Shown in pieces: positions 1-9,201 of a stretch of 64,000 nucleotides of DNA. Position 1 is the stretch's first letter. Every line of letters begins with the position of its first letter. The DNA lies in contig CAVYYD010000005.1 of NCBI GenBank assembly GCA_963772645.1, forward strand, positions 62,001-126,000, in the 5' to 3' direction. The stretch comes from DASSQJ01 sp963772645. Its GTDB lineage: Bacteria > Actinomycetota > Actinomycetes > Actinomycetales > Dermatophilaceae. A program made the translations under genes and the position numbers. The notes below the pieces were generated by a model. That model worked only from the letters and a program-made list of their open reading frames with translations, was not told the origin of the DNA and ran no database searches.

Positions 1-648
1 GATCTCGACCGGGGTGGCCAGGACCTCGCGATCCTCCGGTACCACTACCGCCGGATGGCCGACGACGGCCGGATGGAGATGAACGTCCACGACCTCGACG
101 TCTGGGACGAGGTCGTCGGCGCGGAGCGCTCGACGACGGTCCGCCTCGACGAGGCCGACAGCCTCGCCGGCCTGACGAACTACCCGTGGAACAAGGTGCT
201 GCGCACGCAGACCTACCGGTCGGCCGGGCTGCGGTTCGGCTCGACCCCGGTCCACAACGACATCCTCGGGCACTGGTACTCGCTGCTCTTCGCCGACCGC
301 ATCCTGCTCGTCAACGCCGAGCTGTGCACCCACGTCGTGATGGCCGGCGGCTCGAACCTCACCAACCGTGACTCCCTCGAGCGGCTCACCCTCTTCGACG
401 CCTTCGACGAGGCCTACGACCTGCTCGCGGCGCACCCGACGCTGCGCCGGCGGTACGCCGCCCAGTACTGGGCCAGCGTCGTGCGGATCGCCTCCTGGGC
501 CGCCGACCGGACCGCGCCGACGGTCAGGACCCGCTTCGACGAGCGGCTCCAGGAGCACCTGATGCGCATCGACCTCGCCGACTTCGCCAGCCTGCGACGC
601 TCCACCCCCGAGGTCTCGCGCGCCATCGTCCGCAAAGCCCTGGGTTAG
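1..648 (+). CDS. Family 2 glycosyltransferase, C-terminal part (truncated by window start)
   Basis: The frame is open from the first base, so the N-terminal nucleotide-sugar-binding half lies outside the window. The visible ~215 residues resemble the C-terminal half of the next gene: PWNK matches its PWRK, and HNDILGHWY matches YEDNPFHWF, the acceptor-side region of GT-A enzymes. An internal ATG at 55 would give 197 residues, but homology-like sequence continues upstream of it, so I take the gene as truncated. It ends 14 bases before the next glycosyltransferase in the same direction, and the two probably act successively on one envelope glycan. The sugar and acceptor cannot be read from the sequence. 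Confidence 0.8.
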   Translation, partial: DLDRGGQDLAILRYHYRRMADDGRMEMNVHDLDVWDEVVGAERSTTVRLDEADSLAGLTNYPWNKVLRTQTYRSAGLRFGSTPVHNDILGHWYSLLFADRILLVNAELCTHVVMAGGSNLTNRDSLERLTLFDAFDEAYDLLAAHPTLRRRYAAQYWASVVRIASWAADRTAPTVRTRFDERLQEHLMRIDLADFASLRRSTPEVSRAIVRKALG

Positions 649-662
649 GAAAGGTCCCCCAC

Positions 663-1925
663 ATGGCCGTGCTGTCCGTCATCGTCACGAGCTACAACAT
701 CGAGTCCTACATCGGTGCCTGCCTCGACTCGATCACCAACCAGACCCTGCGTGACCTCGAGATCATCGTCGTCGACGACGGCTCCACCGACGCGAGCCCC
801 CGGATCATCGCCGAGTACGCCGAGGCCGACCCGCGGATCGTCCCGGTCCTGCGCGGCACCAACTCCCCCGGCGGCGTCGCGACCGCGGCCAACGCCGGGC
901 TCGATGTCGCCACGGCCCCCTACGTCGGGTTCGCCGACGGCGACGACCTCTACGAGCCGGAGATGTTCGAGCGGCTGCTCACCGCGGCGACCACCCACGA
1001 CGCGGACCTCGCGATGTGCAAGTACCGGCTCTTCACCGACGCCTCCGAGGAGCGCACCGCCCCGCCGGACGAGCACCGCTGGGACGCCTTCGACCAGGAG
1101 GCCTACCGGCTCGACGACGCGATGCGGATCGAGCTGCTCCGCTTCATCGCCGTCCCGTGGCGCAAGATCTACCGCCGTAGCCTCTTGGAGGACAACGGGA
1201 TCCGGTTCCCGGTCGGCGACTACTTCTACGAGGACAACCCGTTCCACTGGTTCTGCGTCACCCAGGCCGAGTCGGTGGCCCTGGTGCCCGAGGTGCTCTG
1301 CCACCACCGGCTCGCCCGGGCCGGCCAGACGATGTCGACCGCGGACGAGCGCCTCTTCCGGATCTTCGAGCACCACGACACGATCTACGACTTCCTCGAC
1401 CGCAAGGGCTGGCTCGAGGTGTACCAGACCACCCTCCTGGCCTGGGCGATGTCGCAGATGGAGTGGATCAGCCGGCGGACCCCGGCGAACCTGCGCCGCC
1501 AGCTCTACGAGGTGCTCCGCCGCGTCTACTCGCACTACACCGAGGTGCAGGTGGGCCGGGCCATCGCCGAGGCGGGCAAGGGCGTCTACGCCCGCCGGCT
1601 GTCCGAGGCGCTGGTCAAGGACAACTACCCGCGGTTCGTCGAGGCCCTCGAGCAGAACGCCAAGGGCCACAGCCCGGTCGTCCGCGGCTGGTACCACCTG
1701 CGCTACTCGGGCCCCAGGCGGACCGCCCGGATCGCCGCCCGGTTCGTCGGCCAGCAGGTCTCCCGGCACTCCCCGGTCAAGCCGGCCAAGCTGGCCAGGC
1801 GCTCCAGGGTCGGGGTCGGCACCGACGAGGTCCTCTTCGCCCTCGCGGTCCTCGAGCGGCGGATCGCCACCCTCGAGCAGGCGGTGCGCGACCAGGCCGA
1901 CCGGCCTGCGGACCAGGGTCGGTAG
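663..1925 (+). CDS. Family 2 (GT-A) glycosyltransferase
   Basis: 420 residues. The N-terminus is a typical GT-A fold: SVIVTSYN near residue 5, VVDDGST near 37-42 and the metal-binding DGDD at about 92-95. PWRK and YEDNPFHWF follow at about 160-200. The last 40 residues (LAVLERRIATLEQAV) look like a short coiled coil that could mediate oligomerisation. The ATG at 663 follows an AGGAAAGG-like ribosome site. No membrane segment is seen, so it should act on the cytoplasmic face. Together with the preceding glycosyltransferase, the GtrA/GtrB-like pair, the DUF6020 proteins and Glf nearby, it points to assembly of a cell-wall polysaccharide or glycosylated teichoic-acid-like polymer. The specific linkage is unknown. 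Confidence 0.88.
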   Translation: MAVLSVIVTSYNIESYIGACLDSITNQTLRDLEIIVVDDGSTDASPRIIAEYAEADPRIVPVLRGTNSPGGVATAANAGLDVATAPYVGFADGDDLYEPEMFERLLTAATTHDADLAMCKYRLFTDASEERTAPPDEHRWDAFDQEAYRLDDAMRIELLRFIAVPWRKIYRRSLLEDNGIRFPVGDYFYEDNPFHWFCVTQAESVALVPEVLCHHRLARAGQTMSTADERLFRIFEHHDTIYDFLDRKGWLEVYQTTLLAWAMSQMEWISRRTPANLRRQLYEVLRRVYSHYTEVQVGRAIAEAGKGVYARRLSEALVKDNYPRFVEALEQNAKGHSPVVRGWYHLRYSGPRRTARIAARFVGQQVSRHSPVKPAKLARRSRVGVGTDEVLFALAVLERRIATLEQAVRDQADRPADQGR

Positions 1926-1959
1926 GGGGTCGCCACCGCAGGCCGGCGGCCGGGCGCGG

Positions 1960-2406
1960 TCAGCGGTCGTGGGCGAAGAGCCAGCGGTAGCCGACGTAGT
2001 TCGTCACCATCCCCACGCCCATCGCGCACACCTTCGCCACCGGCGCGAGCACCGCGATCGACAGCGCGGGAACGAGCAGGCCGCCGAGGTGCACGACGAG
2101 CCAGATGACGCCCGACTGGACGACGAGCCCCGAGAAGAGGGTCACGGTGACGAACTGGACCACCGTCCCCCGTACGCTGCGCTCGCTGCGGAAGACGAAG
2201 ACCCGGTTGAGCAGGTAGCTGACGCACAGCACGATGACCGTGGACATGACGTTGGCGAGCAGCGGCGGGACCCCGAACGCCACGGCGAACAGCGAGAAGA
2301 GGCCGAGGTCGAGGAGGGTGTTGGCACCCCCGACGAGCGCGTAGCGGGGGAAGGAGCCGTGCGACCGGGCCCAGGTGGCGACCCGGCCGCGGGAGACCGC
2401 CGTCAT
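1960..2406 (-). CDS. GtrA-family membrane protein
   Basis: 148 residues with four predicted hydrophobic helices and the GtrA hallmarks near the N-terminus (FPRYALVGGANTLLDL) and in the third helix region (YLLNRVFVF). GtrA-family proteins are small membrane proteins thought to help move polyprenyl-phosphate-linked sugars across the membrane. The ATG at 2406 overlaps the stop codon of the upstream glycosyltransferase in an ATGA arrangement, implying translational coupling. That partner is the GtrB-like polyprenyl-phosphate glycosyltransferase expected to make the substrate. The flippase role is inferred from the family. Confidence 0.87.
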   Translation of the reverse strand: MTAVSRGRVATWARSHGSFPRYALVGGANTLLDLGLFSLFAVAFGVPPLLANVMSTVIVLCVSYLLNRVFVFRSERSVRGTVVQFVTVTLFSGLVVQSGVIWLVVHLGGLLVPALSIAVLAPVAKVCAMGVGMVTNYVGYRWLFAHDR

Positions 2407-3347
2407 CCGCGCCCCGACCACGGCGGGGCCGGCCAGCGCAGGTACTCCAGCCGGGCGGCCTCCTCGCGAGCACGGAGCACACCGTTGAGGACCAGGCCGA
2501 CGACGAGGCCGAGGATGGCGATGAGGATGAGCGAGGAGGCGAGGATCGCCGTGGGGAACCGCGGCACCAGGCCGGTCTGGTAGTACTCCCAGACGACCGG
2601 GAGCCCCAGGCCGAGCCCGACCAGGGCGAAGACCGCGGCGATGAGCCCGTGGAAGAGCAGCGGCCGCTCGTGCTGCACGAGCTGGACGATGAGCCGCAGG
2701 ATGCGCAGACCGTCGTGGTAGGTGCGCAGCTTGCTCTCGCTGCCCTCGGGGCGGTCCTTGAACCCCACCGGGACCTCGACCTGCGGGACGCGCAGGTTCA
2801 TCGTGTGGACGGTGAGCTCGGTCTCGATCTCGAACTCGCGGGAGAGCGCGGGGAAGGACTTGACGAAGCGGCGCGAGAAGACCCGGTAGCCGCTGAGCAT
2901 GTCGGAGACCGGCTCGCCGAAGAGGAAGCCGACGAGCCGGTTGAACATCCGGTTGCCGGTCTCGTGGCCGGGACGGTAGGCGCTCTGCTCGGTGGTCTGC
3001 TTGCGGGTCCCGAGGACGTGGTCGAGCGGGCCGTCGAGGAGGGCCGCGATGAGGCGGGGGGCCGCGGCCGCGTCGTAGGTGTCGTCGCCGTCGATGAGCA
3101 GGTAGACGTCGGCGTCGATGTCGGCGAACGCCCGGCGCACGACGTTGCCCTTGCCCTTGCGGCGCTCGGTGCGGACGACCGCGCCGGCCTCGGCTGCCAC
3201 CTGCGCGGTGCGGTCGGTGCTGTTGTTGTCGTAGACGTAGACGGTGATGCCGGGCACGGCCCGCCGGAGGTCCCCGACCACGGTCGCGACGGCCGCCTCC
3301 TCGTTGTAGCAGGGGACGATCGCGACGATCTCCGGCGCGCTGGGCAT
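2403..3347 (-). CDS. GtrB/DPM1-like polyprenyl-phosphate glycosyltransferase
   Basis: 314 residues. The N-terminal GT2 domain has VPCYNEE at about 11-17, DNNSTD at 40-45 and DGDDTYD near 86-92. The C-terminal 90 residues carry two hydrophobic segments, as in GtrB and some bacterial dolichol-phosphate-mannose-synthase relatives. The open frame runs back to 3479, but the ATG at 3347 has a GAAGGA ribosome site and begins exactly at the conserved domain, so I use it. The enzyme probably moves a sugar from a nucleotide donor to undecaprenyl phosphate at the inner face of the membrane. The next gene, GtrA, overlaps it by 4 bases. Confidence 0.88.
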   Translation of the reverse strand: MPSAPEIVAIVPCYNEEAAVATVVGDLRRAVPGITVYVYDNNSTDRTAQVAAEAGAVVRTERRKGKGNVVRRAFADIDADVYLLIDGDDTYDAAAAPRLIAALLDGPLDHVLGTRKQTTEQSAYRPGHETGNRMFNRLVGFLFGEPVSDMLSGYRVFSRRFVKSFPALSREFEIETELTVHTMNLRVPQVEVPVGFKDRPEGSESKLRTYHDGLRILRLIVQLVQHERPLLFHGLIAAVFALVGLGLGLPVVWEYYQTGLVPRFPTAILASSLILIAILGLVVGLVLNGVLRAREEAARLEYLRWPAPPWSGRG

Positions 3348-3411
3348 ACGGGGTCCTTCGGGGGTCGGGGTCGGGGGCACCCACCGTGGGTGGCGGCCGG
3401 GCGCACCCGGC

Positions 3412-5360
3412 TCACCCGGGGTGGCTGCCGGGCGGGTCCTGGGCGGGGCCGCCCACGATGGTATCGGAGGTCGGGCCACCCGCCGTGCGGGCGGGCGGCG
3501 GCCGGCGACGGGCGGCGACGGCCACCGCGCAGGCCGCGAGCGGGAGGGCCATGTCGAGGGTGAGCGAGTACCGCTGGCCCCCCGAGACGGGACCGGCGAG
3601 GAAGCTGAGGAGGAGCACGCCGGCCGGGACGAAGACCGCGAGCGAGCGCCAGTCCCGGCGGCGCACGACGAGCAGCGCGCCGAGCGCCCACAGCCAGACC
3701 ACGAAACCGGGCGCCATGAGCAGCCCGAGCACGGGGACGGCGCGGTAGCCGTCGTCGTGGGTGCCCTGCGAGTAGCTGCGGCTCGGCATCAGCCCACCGG
3801 AGCGCACGAGCCGGTCGGGCCCGTGCGGGGGGCCGGCGGTCGGGATGTCCAGGTGCACCCCCCGCACGTCGTTCGCCGACGTCACGGGGATGCCGTCGTA
3901 GGCCGCTCCCTCGGGGTCCCAGTACCCGGCGGTGTTCGCCAGGGTCGCCGCCAGCGCCGTGCCGGGGAAGCGGGCCACGATCCCCGCCCAGCCGGCGAGG
4001 AACTCCCCCGCCCCGTGGTGGGGCCACGCCGGGCGGGTCTGCAGCTTCATCGGGTCGGCCAGGCCCGGGACGTAGTGCCTGGCCAGCTCCTCCGGCGCCA
4101 TCCCGTCGAACATCCGCACCAGGTACCCGCGCTCGGCCGGGGTCAGCTCCGCGGCGTGCTCCTTCGCGATCCGGGCCAGCTGCTGGATCGGGACCGAGTA
4201 CAGCTCCTCGGTGGGGCCGGGTCGGACCTGGAGCAGCGCGTACAGCGGCCCGACGTAGAGGCCGTAGCCGAGGGCCACGGCGGCGAGCACGGCACCCAGC
4301 CGCCGCCACTGGGCCCGCAGCGGCACGAGCAGCACGAGCAGGCCGAGGATCACGACGTGGACGCCGTTGTTCCGGGTGACGACGAGGACGACCGCCGCGC
4401 CGGCGAGCGTCAGCCACACCCACCGGTGCCGCTGTCCGCTTGGCCGACCGAGGACCAGCTCACCGACGCACGTGGCGAGGACGACGAAGGCGACCGAGAA
4501 CGGGACGTCCTTGACCCAGGTCACGGTGAGGAACGAGATGACCGGGTGCAGCGCGACCCAGGCCAGGCACGCCACCCACAGCCGTCCGGGACGCGCCAGG
4601 TCGCCATCCGCGCCAGGAGGAAGGCGAACGCCGCCGAGGTCGCCAGGACCTGCGTGCCGGTGGCCAGGGCGACGAGCCCGGTGTCGCCCAGGTCGAGCAG
4701 GGCCGCCACCCGGTCGGTCAGCGTGACGAGGAGCGAGTTCCCGACGGGCTCGTAGGCCTCCCACGGGGACGTCCCTCGCGAGTACGCCAGGCTCCGGAAG
4801 GTGTCGAAGAACACGACGCCAGGCCACTCGAGGACGAGGTAGGGCAGCCGGCCGAGGACGAGCAGCCCCGCGACGAGGAGGACGGCACGCCGCCGACGGG
4901 GGCCAGCCCCGCTGCGGAGGGCCGCGACGACGGGCAGCCCCCGTGACCCGGCAGCCGCCCCCGGGTGACGCGAGCCCCAGCGGTCGAGGACGTCGACCAG
5001 CGCAGCGACGCCCAGTGCGAGGAGCCACGCGGTGCCGAGCCAGTGGACGACGGACCAGGCCGCGGTCGAGGGGTCGGCGAGGACGTGCCCGCCGACGCGC
5101 AGGAAGAGGCCGCCGAGCTGGGCGGTGGGCGCGACCACCGCGACGCCGGTGGCCCAGCGCCAGGCCGACCCCGAGGCGCGCCGGAGCACCCACGAGCCCG
5201 CGACGACGAGCACCGCGAGGACCACCACGGAGGACAGGTTCGGGCCGCCCAGCCGCTGCAGGAGCGGCCCGGGGACCTCTCCCGCGGTGAGGGCGAGGAC
5301 CGCGAGGACGCCACCCGAGCCGGCCACCGCCCCGGCGGCGGCCCTGCTCAGGATCGGCAC
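3412..5360 (-). CDS. DUF6020-type polytopic membrane protein, copy 1 (one frameshift)
   Basis: Re-framed length about 649 residues, with a dozen or so hydrophobic helices. It resembles copy 2 almost throughout: EWPGVVFFDT in a first external loop, WVKDVPFS, TRNNGVHV, and an extracellular segment with ELYSVPIQQLARIAKEH. The overall plan (many helices, an acidic residue in the first large loop) resembles lipid-linked-sugar GT-C enzymes, but no activity is established for this family. A single missing C near 4583, relative to copy 2, shifts the frame between MATWRVPDG and LWVACLAWV. The GTG start at 5360 is preceded by TACGGT and a 6-base gap, the same arrangement as copy 2. The start lies 13 bases inside the end of copy 2. 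Confidence 0.78.
3912..4221. repeat. Near-identical tract shared with 5830-6139 (block A)
   Basis: This 310-base stretch inside DUF6020 copy 1 matches 5830-6139 in copy 2 with only about three mismatches and no length change, while the sequence just outside both copies is clearly diverged. It encodes the extracellular segment containing ELYSVPIQQLARIAKEH. The sharp edges suggest recent gene conversion rather than uniform recent duplication. Confidence 0.9.
4476..4652. repeat. Near-identical tract shared with 6388-6565 (block B)
   Basis: This tract of about 177 bases in DUF6020 copy 1 matches copy 2 with two or three substitutions and one missing base near 4583. That missing base is the frameshift. 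Flanking sequence is diverged, as for block A. Confidence 0.88.
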
Positions 5361-7279
5361 GCGCTCACCGTAGTTGCGGGGTCGGCGACGGCCCTCGACC
5401 GACCCGGCGACCCGCGACGGCGGGCGGCGACGGCCACCGCGGAGGCCGCGAGCGGGAGGGCCATGTAGAGGGTGAGCGAGTACCGCTGGCCCCCGGAGAC
5501 CGGCCCGGCGAGCACGGTGAGCAGCAACGCACCGGCCGGGACGAACGCCGCGAGGGCCGCCCGGTCACGGCACCTCGCCACGAGGAGGACGGACAGCACC
5601 CAGAGCCAGACGACGAAGCCGGGGGACATGAGCAGGCCGAGCGCCGGCAGGGCCCGGTAGCCGTCGTCGACCGACCCCTTGACGTAGTCGTGGGTCGGCA
5701 CGAGCCCGCTGTCCACGACGAGCCGAGCGAGCCCGTCGGGCGGCTCGTGGGTCGGCACCCGCAGGTGCACGCCGCGCAGCTCCGCGTCGACGACGGAGAA
5801 GAGCGGGAACCCGTCGTACGAGGCCCCGGCGGGGTCCCAGTACCCGGCGGTGTTCGCCAGGGTCGCCGCGAGCGCCGTGCCGGGGAAGCGGGCCACGATC
5901 CCCGCCCAGCCGGCGAGGAACTCCCGCGCCCCGTGGTGGGGCCACGCCGGGCGGGTCTGCAGCTTCATCGGGTCGGCCAGGCCGGGGACGTAGTGCCTGG
6001 CCAGCTCCTCCGGCGCCATCCCGTCGAACATCCGCACCAGGTACCCGCGCTCGGCCGGGGTCAGCTCCGCGGCGTGCTCCTTCGCGATCCGGGCCAGCTG
6101 CTGGATCGGGACCGAGTACAGCTCCTCGGTGGGGCCGGGGTGGACGTCGAGGACGGCGTAGAGGGGGCCGACGAAGAGGCCGTAGGACACCGCGACCCCG
6201 GCGAGCACGGCCGCGAGCCGCCGGCGCCGCCCCGGCAGGAGGACGAGCAGGGCCAGCAGGCCGAGGGCGACGACGTACACCCCGTTGTTGCGGGTCACCG
6301 CGACCGCGACGGCGGCCACGGTGAGCACCGGCCACAGCCAGCGCCGGTCGCCGGCGGGACCGAACGCCACCTCGGCGGTGCACGTCACGAGGACGACGAA
6401 GGCGACCGAGAACGGGACGTCCTTGACCCAGGTCACGGTGAGGAACGAGATGACCGGGTGCAGCGCGACCCAGGCCAGGCACGCCACCCACAGCCCGTCC
6501 GGGGCGCGCCAGGTCGCCATCCGCGCCAGGAGGAAGGCGAACGCCGCCGAGCTCGCCAGGACCTGGGCCGAGACCCCGATGGCGACCATACCGACGTCGC
6601 CGAGCCCGAGGAGGGCGGAGAGCCGGTCCTCGAGGCCGACGATGAGCGAGTGGCCGACCGGCTCGTAGGCCTCCCACTCGAAGGACCCGCGAACGTAGGA
6701 GACGCTGCGCAGCGTGTCGAAGTGCACGATGCCCGGCCACCAGCCGATGAGGTAGGGCAACCGGGAGAGCACGAGGAGGCCCGCGACCACCCCGGCGGCC
6801 CCGGCCCGCCGGCGCCGGGACCCCGACCGCAGGGCGCGCACGAGGCGGTTCCCGCCCTCGAGGCCGTCCGCGCCGGCACCGGCCGCCCGCGCGCCCCAGC
6901 GGTCGAGGGCCTCGACGAGGGCGGCCACCCCGGCGGCGACCAGCCAGACGGTGCCCAGCGTGTGCACGACCACCCAGGCCCGGTTCGCCGGGTCGGCGAG
7001 GACGTCCCCGCCGACGGTGAACGACATGCCGCCGAGCCGGGCCGTCGTCGCCGCCAGCGCGACCCCCACGCCCCATCGCCAGGCCGAGCCGGAGACGCGG
7101 CGGACCAGCCACGACCCGACGACGACGAGGGCGCCGAGGACGACGACCGAGGACAGGCTCGGGCCCGGGAGGCTGGCCAGCAGCGGCCCGGGCACGGCGC
7201 CGGCCTGCAGGGCCAGCAGGCCGAACACCGCCCCCACGGTGCCCACCCACCAGCTGGCGGCCCTGTTCCGGACTGGCAC
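5348..7279 (-). CDS. DUF6020-type polytopic membrane protein, copy 2
   Basis: 643 residues from GTG 7279. The frame extends upstream to 7441, but alignment with copy 1 (MPILSRAAAG against VPVRNRAASW) and the same TACGGT-6 bases-GTG arrangement fix this start; GTG 7285 is the alternative. Hydrophobic helices fill most of the protein. Conserved points are GWWPGIVHFDT in an external loop, TWVKDVPFSVAF, TRNNGVYV, the ELYSVPIQQLARIAKEH segment and YSLTLYMALPLAA near the C-terminus. The function is not experimentally known to me; from fold and neighbours it may transfer or polymerise lipid-linked sugars on the outer face. Blocks A and B are almost identical to copy 1. Confidence 0.85.
   Translation of the reverse strand: MPVRNRAASWWVGTVGAVFGLLALQAGAVPGPLLASLPGPSLSSVVVLGALVVVGSWLVRRVSGSAWRWGVGVALAATTARLGGMSFTVGGDVLADPANRAWVVVHTLGTVWLVAAGVAALVEALDRWGARAAGAGADGLEGGNRLVRALRSGSRRRRAGAAGVVAGLLVLSRLPYLIGWWPGIVHFDTLRSVSYVRGSFEWEAYEPVGHSLIVGLEDRLSALLGLGDVGMVAIGVSAQVLASSAAFAFLLARMATWRAPDGLWVACLAWVALHPVISFLTVTWVKDVPFSVAFVVLVTCTAEVAFGPAGDRRWLWPVLTVAAVAVAVTRNNGVYVVALGLLALLVLLPGRRRRLAAVLAGVAVSYGLFVGPLYAVLDVHPGPTEELYSVPIQQLARIAKEHAAELTPAERGYLVRMFDGMAPEELARHYVPGLADPMKLQTRPAWPHHGAREFLAGWAGIVARFPGTALAATLANTAGYWDPAGASYDGFPLFSVVDAELRGVHLRVPTHEPPDGLARLVVDSGLVPTHDYVKGSVDDGYRALPALGLLMSPGFVVWLWVLSVLLVARCRDRAALAAFVPAGALLLTVLAGPVSGGQRYSLTLYMALPLAASAVAVAARRRGSPGRSRAVADPATTVSACRS
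5830..6139. repeat. Partner of block A (3912-4221)
   Basis: Second member of the near-identical 310-base pair described at 3912-4221, lying in DUF6020 copy 2. Confidence 0.9.
6388..6565. repeat. Partner of block B (4476-4652)
   Basis: Second member of the ~178-base near-identical pair. This copy has the intact frame (CCC where copy 1 has CC). Confidence 0.88.
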
Positions 7280-7410
7280 CGGCACACCGTACTGGAGCAG
7301 CCGGCGCGGGCCCGCACGCCCCCCGCCGCGCCGGTCGTGACCGACCGCTGCTCCGGCCACGTGCCCACCCGGTCCGCGGGCCCGAGGCGAAACCGGCCAC
7401 AATGGAGCCC

Positions 7411-9201
7411 ATGCCCAGCCCCGCGGAGACGACCACGCCACCGGAGGAGGAGGCGTCCCCCGTGCCCGGCCGGCGGGCGCTGGTCGACCTGCCCGCCGCC
7501 GGGCTCTCCCTCCTCCTCTCGCTCTTCGTCGTCGTCGGTGCCTCGTTCAACGCCACCGACAGCGCGACGTGGTTCTCCTCCTCCACCGGCGCGGCGCTCG
7601 GCAGCCTCGTCGTCGTCCTCGGCCTGGCCCTGGTCATCTACCTGCCGGTCCGGCTCCTCTTCTGGTGGCTGGACCGGCGCTGGGACGCCGCCGGTGGCCC
7701 GCCGCCGGCGGGGCGCCCGATGCGGGCGGTGGTGCGACGCCGGCTGTGGCCGACCACCGGCGCCCTCCTCGCCGGCTGGCTGCCGTGGCTGCTCGTGCAC
7801 TACCCGGGCAACGTCGACTCCGACACGATCACCCAGCTGTTCCAGTGGCTGGGCCTGCAGAAGCGCTCCGACCACCACCCCTGGTTCGACACCGCCCTCT
7901 TCGGCGGGTTCTGGGACCTCGGCCACGCGCTCGGCGCGTACACGACCGGGCTCTTCGTCTTCCTGCTGCTCCAGGAGGTGCTCACCGCCCTCGGCGTGGC
8001 GCTGACCCTGTGCTACCTCGGCCGGCTCGGGCTCTCCCGCTGGGCTCACGTGCTGCTGACGGCGTTCGTCGCCGTCTTCCCGACCTTCGTGGTCCTCCAG
8101 TCGGTGATGAGCAAGGACTCCTTCGCCGGGATCTTCTGGCTGCCCTTCCTCGTCCTCTTCGTCGAGGCGGCCCGCACCCGGGGCCGCTTCCTCATGCACC
8201 CGTGGGTCGTCGTGGCCGCCGTGGCCGTGGTGTTCCCGCTCATCATGGCCAAGCGCACCAACGCCTACCTCGTCCTCGTCTGCGTCGTGGTCCTCGTCCT
8301 CGTCGCCGCCCGCGGCACCCGGTGGCGCATCCTCGCCGGCACCGGCGCCCTGCTCGTCGTCACCAACGTCGTCTGGCCGCTGCTGGCGCTGCCGGCGATG
8401 GGCGTCTCCCGCGGCACCCTCACCGACATGCTCTCGGTGCCGCTGCAGCAGACGGCGCGCACCGTGGCCTACCACGGCGACGAGCTGCCCGCGTCGGAGA
8501 GGGCGGCGATCGACGCGGTCCTCGGCTACGACGGCCTGGCCAAGGCGTACACCCCCCGGCGCTCGGACGCCGTGAAGGGCCGCTGGGACGGGCACGCGAC
8601 CCGCCAGCAGCAGCTGGCCTACCTCGAGGTGTGGCTCGCCGAGCTCGTCCGCTACCCCGGCACCTACGTGGCGGCCACCGCGGCGAACACCTTCGAGTAC
8701 TTCGCGCCGGTGTCCTCGATGACCCTCCAGCAGCGGCTCGTCCTCGACCGCTACATCGACTTCTGGCACTCCCGCAGCATCGAGGGCACGACGCGGCAGC
8801 AGATCGCGGACGTCGCGGACAGCCTGCGCTCCCCCGACGCCCTGGTCCCGGCCCAGGACGCGATGAACCGGGCGACCGGGGCGTTCACCGACGGAAACCT
8901 GCTCGCCAGCAAGGCCTTCTACGCCTCGTGGGTGCCGCTCTTCGCCCTCGTCTTCGCGCTCCGGCGCCGGGCGTGGCTGCACGTCGTGGCGACCGTCCCG
9001 ATGTTCCTCGGGCTCGGGGTCCTCGTCGCCGGGCCCATCGCGTTGCCGCGCTACATCATCCCGATGGTCCTCGGGGCGGTGCTCCTCGTCGGCCTGCTGC
9101 TGACCCCGGTGCGCTGGGAGCGCCGGGGCCTCGTGCCCGACCGGGACCGTGACGGCGACCGGGCCGCGGAGACCGCGGCCCGCACGCGGTCGCTCACATA
9201 G
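7411..9201 (+). CDS. DUF6020-type polytopic membrane protein, copy 3 (divergent paralogue)
   Basis: 596 residues. It faces copies 1 and 2 and is far more diverged, but keeps their landmarks in order: HYPGNVDSDT (for WPGIVHFDT), MSKDSFAG (for VKDVPFS), KRTNAYLV (for TRNNGVYV) and LSVPLQQTAR (for YSVPIQQLAR). About a dozen hydrophobic helices are visible after a short cytoplasmic N-terminus rich in Pro and Glu. ATG 7402 is possible. I prefer ATG 7411 because CACAAT at 7398-7403 sits 7 bases before it, like other leaderless genes here. The 3' end overlaps that of glf on the other strand by 8 bases. Role in surface glycan synthesis is inferred from the locus. Confidence 0.83.
   Translation: MPSPAETTTPPEEEASPVPGRRALVDLPAAGLSLLLSLFVVVGASFNATDSATWFSSSTGAALGSLVVVLGLALVIYLPVRLLFWWLDRRWDAAGGPPPAGRPMRAVVRRRLWPTTGALLAGWLPWLLVHYPGNVDSDTITQLFQWLGLQKRSDHHPWFDTALFGGFWDLGHALGAYTTGLFVFLLLQEVLTALGVALTLCYLGRLGLSRWAHVLLTAFVAVFPTFVVLQSVMSKDSFAGIFWLPFLVLFVEAARTRGRFLMHPWVVVAAVAVVFPLIMAKRTNAYLVLVCVVVLVLVAARGTRWRILAGTGALLVVTNVVWPLLALPAMGVSRGTLTDMLSVPLQQTARTVAYHGDELPASERAAIDAVLGYDGLAKAYTPRRSDAVKGRWDGHATRQQQLAYLEVWLAELVRYPGTYVAATAANTFEYFAPVSSMTLQQRLVLDRYIDFWHSRSIEGTTRQQIADVADSLRSPDALVPAQDAMNRATGAFTDGNLLASKAFYASWVPLFALVFALRRRAWLHVVATVPMFLGLGVLVAGPIALPRYIIPMVLGAVLLVGLLLTPVRWERRGLVPDRDRDGDRAAETAARTRSLT

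Noticed and set aside
645..1769. Long ORF antisense to the glycosyltransferase, and dozens of similar antisense ORFs
   Set aside because: High-GC third positions create long open frames on the opposite strand. Their translations are Arg/Pro/Gly/Val-rich without domains.
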